Assembly: GCA_035048485.1 (NCBI GenBank)
Contig: CM068590.1
Span: 12,012,494 to 12,076,493 of the forward strand
Source of the DNA: Pteria penguin
Taxonomy: Eukaryota > Mollusca > Bivalvia > Pterioida > Pteriidae
Reading direction: 5' to 3'
DNA length: 64,000 bases
In this document: in pieces, positions 62,551 to 64,000 of the stretch
Layout of the letters: each line of letters begins with the position of its first letter
Numbering within the stretch: the stretch's first letter is position 1
Made by a program: the position numbers and the translations under genes
Notes under the pieces: generated by a model
Told to the model about the DNA's origin: nothing
The model's database searches: none
What the model saw: the letters and a program-made list of their open reading frames with translations, nothing else

Positions 62551-63139
62551 ACTTAGACTCTAAACTACAAAAATGTAAATCAAGCGAAATAGGATATGTA
62601 ATGAGGGATAGACAGTACCGAAGGGTAGAACTGTGATGAAATAATGATGAAATGAAATAAAGTTTAGGAACGGTTGACGACAATTAAGGCAATTATCATT
62701 ATTTTAATTATCATGTAAATATGCATTACATAATATTTATTTTTCTTATATGTTGTATATTTAGGAATGTTTTAGATATCTTTATGATCGGGTTACCTGA
62801 ATCAGCTATTACCTCAACTGCACGATTTCAAAATAAATCATGGCTTTGACTTGTTTTACAGTGATTGTGACTCTAATACTTAATAAAGTGCTTAGATTTA
62901 TATCATATCTGTATAATTTATACATATCATATGAACATCTCTCTTGTATTATAGCTCTGTTTTACTCAATAACATGTATCGATATAATAATATCATAAAT
63001 AAATGCGCCCACAGAGAATGGACATTTGTTAAAAGTTTTGTAGAAATATTATATCAATTGTGTTGTATATAAATTCACATGATGTAGAGACTTTTTACAT
63101 AGCAGAGAAGAGAAAAAATGACAACAGCAGAATATACAC
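62551..63139. other. 3' flank of the GIMAP-like gene, non-coding
   Basis: Possible polyadenylation signals AATAAA lie at 62657-62662, 62832-62837 and 62882-62887. No ORF recognised. Confidence 0.35.
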
Positions 63140-63480
63140 GGAACGACATTACAAAAATATTCGATTGTGCTGCGGTTACGATACCGTCTTAGGATGGTCA
63201 ATTCAAGTACAGTTGGGTGCAGTACTAACCTTACATCCAAGTGCACTTGACAAGTGCACATTAAAGTTTAGTTTTTCGTCCTGAAAACCAGTCATAAAGT
63301 TTAGTCAAGTGCACTTGATATCAAGTTTACTTTAAAGTAATTCTGTCTTCAAGTTTACTATCACGTTACACCAAGAATACTTTTCACGTTCATTTATTAC
63401 AATTATCCAGTTTCGTATAACACGATAGAAAGAATTGTCTTATTTTGTACAATTGCGTATTTTATATAAAAATTGTTTTA
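63140..63480. mobile_element. PLE1 3' UTR scrap joined to MITE family 2 copy
   Basis: 63140-63205 matches 14580-14645 of PLE1 (ACATTACAAAAATATT, GGTTACGATACCG, TTAGGATGGTCA). 63205-63480 begins CAGTTGGGTGCAGTACTAAC like the left end of the element at 50302 and then matches its right half inverted. The rest, 63481-64000, shows an unassigned 112-codon ORF (63435-63773) with no family features. Confidence 0.65.
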
Positions 63481-64000
63481 AGAGAAAAAATATAGTAAAT
63501 ATTTATAAACAATTTTACATTAATAATTTCATGTTGAACATTCGGACGGTATTTTATCGGAAATTTCGATATTTCTCACTGCATCTGCAATGTTCTTCTT
63601 GTTATGAATTATTATTGTTATATGTTTTGTTATACGATATCTCCTCGCTATTTTTTGCATTCTGTGGTTTCACTTCGGCAGGGTCTATAGATGTTGCCTT
63701 TTTTGGGACATTCCGTAGCGAAAACTACACTGGCTTCTGTTTTCGATTTCGTGGCAAAGAGGGTAAAACTTAAATGGCTTCAATTACTTATTTTTGTTAT
63801 TTGATTTGCTACATTACACTGCTTCGTTGTTTAACGTGGTGGCACTAACGCTAAAATCGTAGTTTTGAGCTAGTCCTATAGATATCTGTCTGGCTGAAAC
63901 TTTGTGATCATCAGACACGGATTTATCTATAAAATATAAATGTTCCTGGAATAAAAATCTCTTGCCTTCTATTTTATGTGTGTCTATAATCGAACCGGTA

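Overview
The window looks like AT-rich nuclear DNA from a lophotrochozoan, most probably a bivalve mollusc. The reasons are the many decayed Penelope-like retroelements (PLEs), tRNA-headed SINEs with a MetaSINE-like body, a DIRS-type element, a Harbinger-type transposase, long TA/TG microsatellites, and a spliced GIMAP (AIG1) GTPase gene with GT-AG introns. The species is inferred, not shown. Most of the 64 kb is a transposon graveyard.

Layout. 1-90 is a PLE scrap. 190-1800 is a broken DIRS-like element (RT end, RNase H, tyrosine recombinase), followed by a cluster of short palindromic repeats. 3005-3960 is the C-terminal end of a LINE ORF2. 4061-4645 is the first of three copies of a 0.55-0.58 kb TTAA-flanked MITE (others at 39937-40509 and 42232-42784). 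7412-8231 is a 341-bp tandem repeat built around a PLE 3' UTR block. 8.4-10.45 kb may hold exons of an unidentified minus-strand gene. 10.5-16.2 kb holds two 3'-anchored copies of PLE family 1 (B and A, minus strand) with an older PLE between them. 18-24 kb carries SINEs and PLE 3' ends. 24591-26723 is the longest PLE (family 2). 32.8-34.5 kb is a second family-2 copy. 35.5-37.1 kb is PLE1 copy C (plus strand). 38.35-39.5 kb is a Harbinger pseudogene. 44.67-57.09 kb is a non-coding unit present three times in tandem. 57.2-62.2 kb is the one convincing gene: a five-exon (as seen) GIMAP-like GTPase with an N-terminal double zinc ribbon and a C-terminal hydrophobic anchor. The right end holds a SINE and a second kind of MITE.

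The most unusual signal is in PLE1 copy B. From about 10798 to 11520 it differs from copies A and C almost only by T-to-C changes on the plus strand, which is A-to-G on the element's sense strand. Both sides of this tract are nearly unchanged. That is what ADAR-type editing of the element's RNA before reverse transcription would leave behind. The second point of interest is the zinc-ribbon/GIMAP fusion, which sits directly downstream of the tandem triplication and has PLE debris in its introns.

All alignments were made by eye; no database search was possible.
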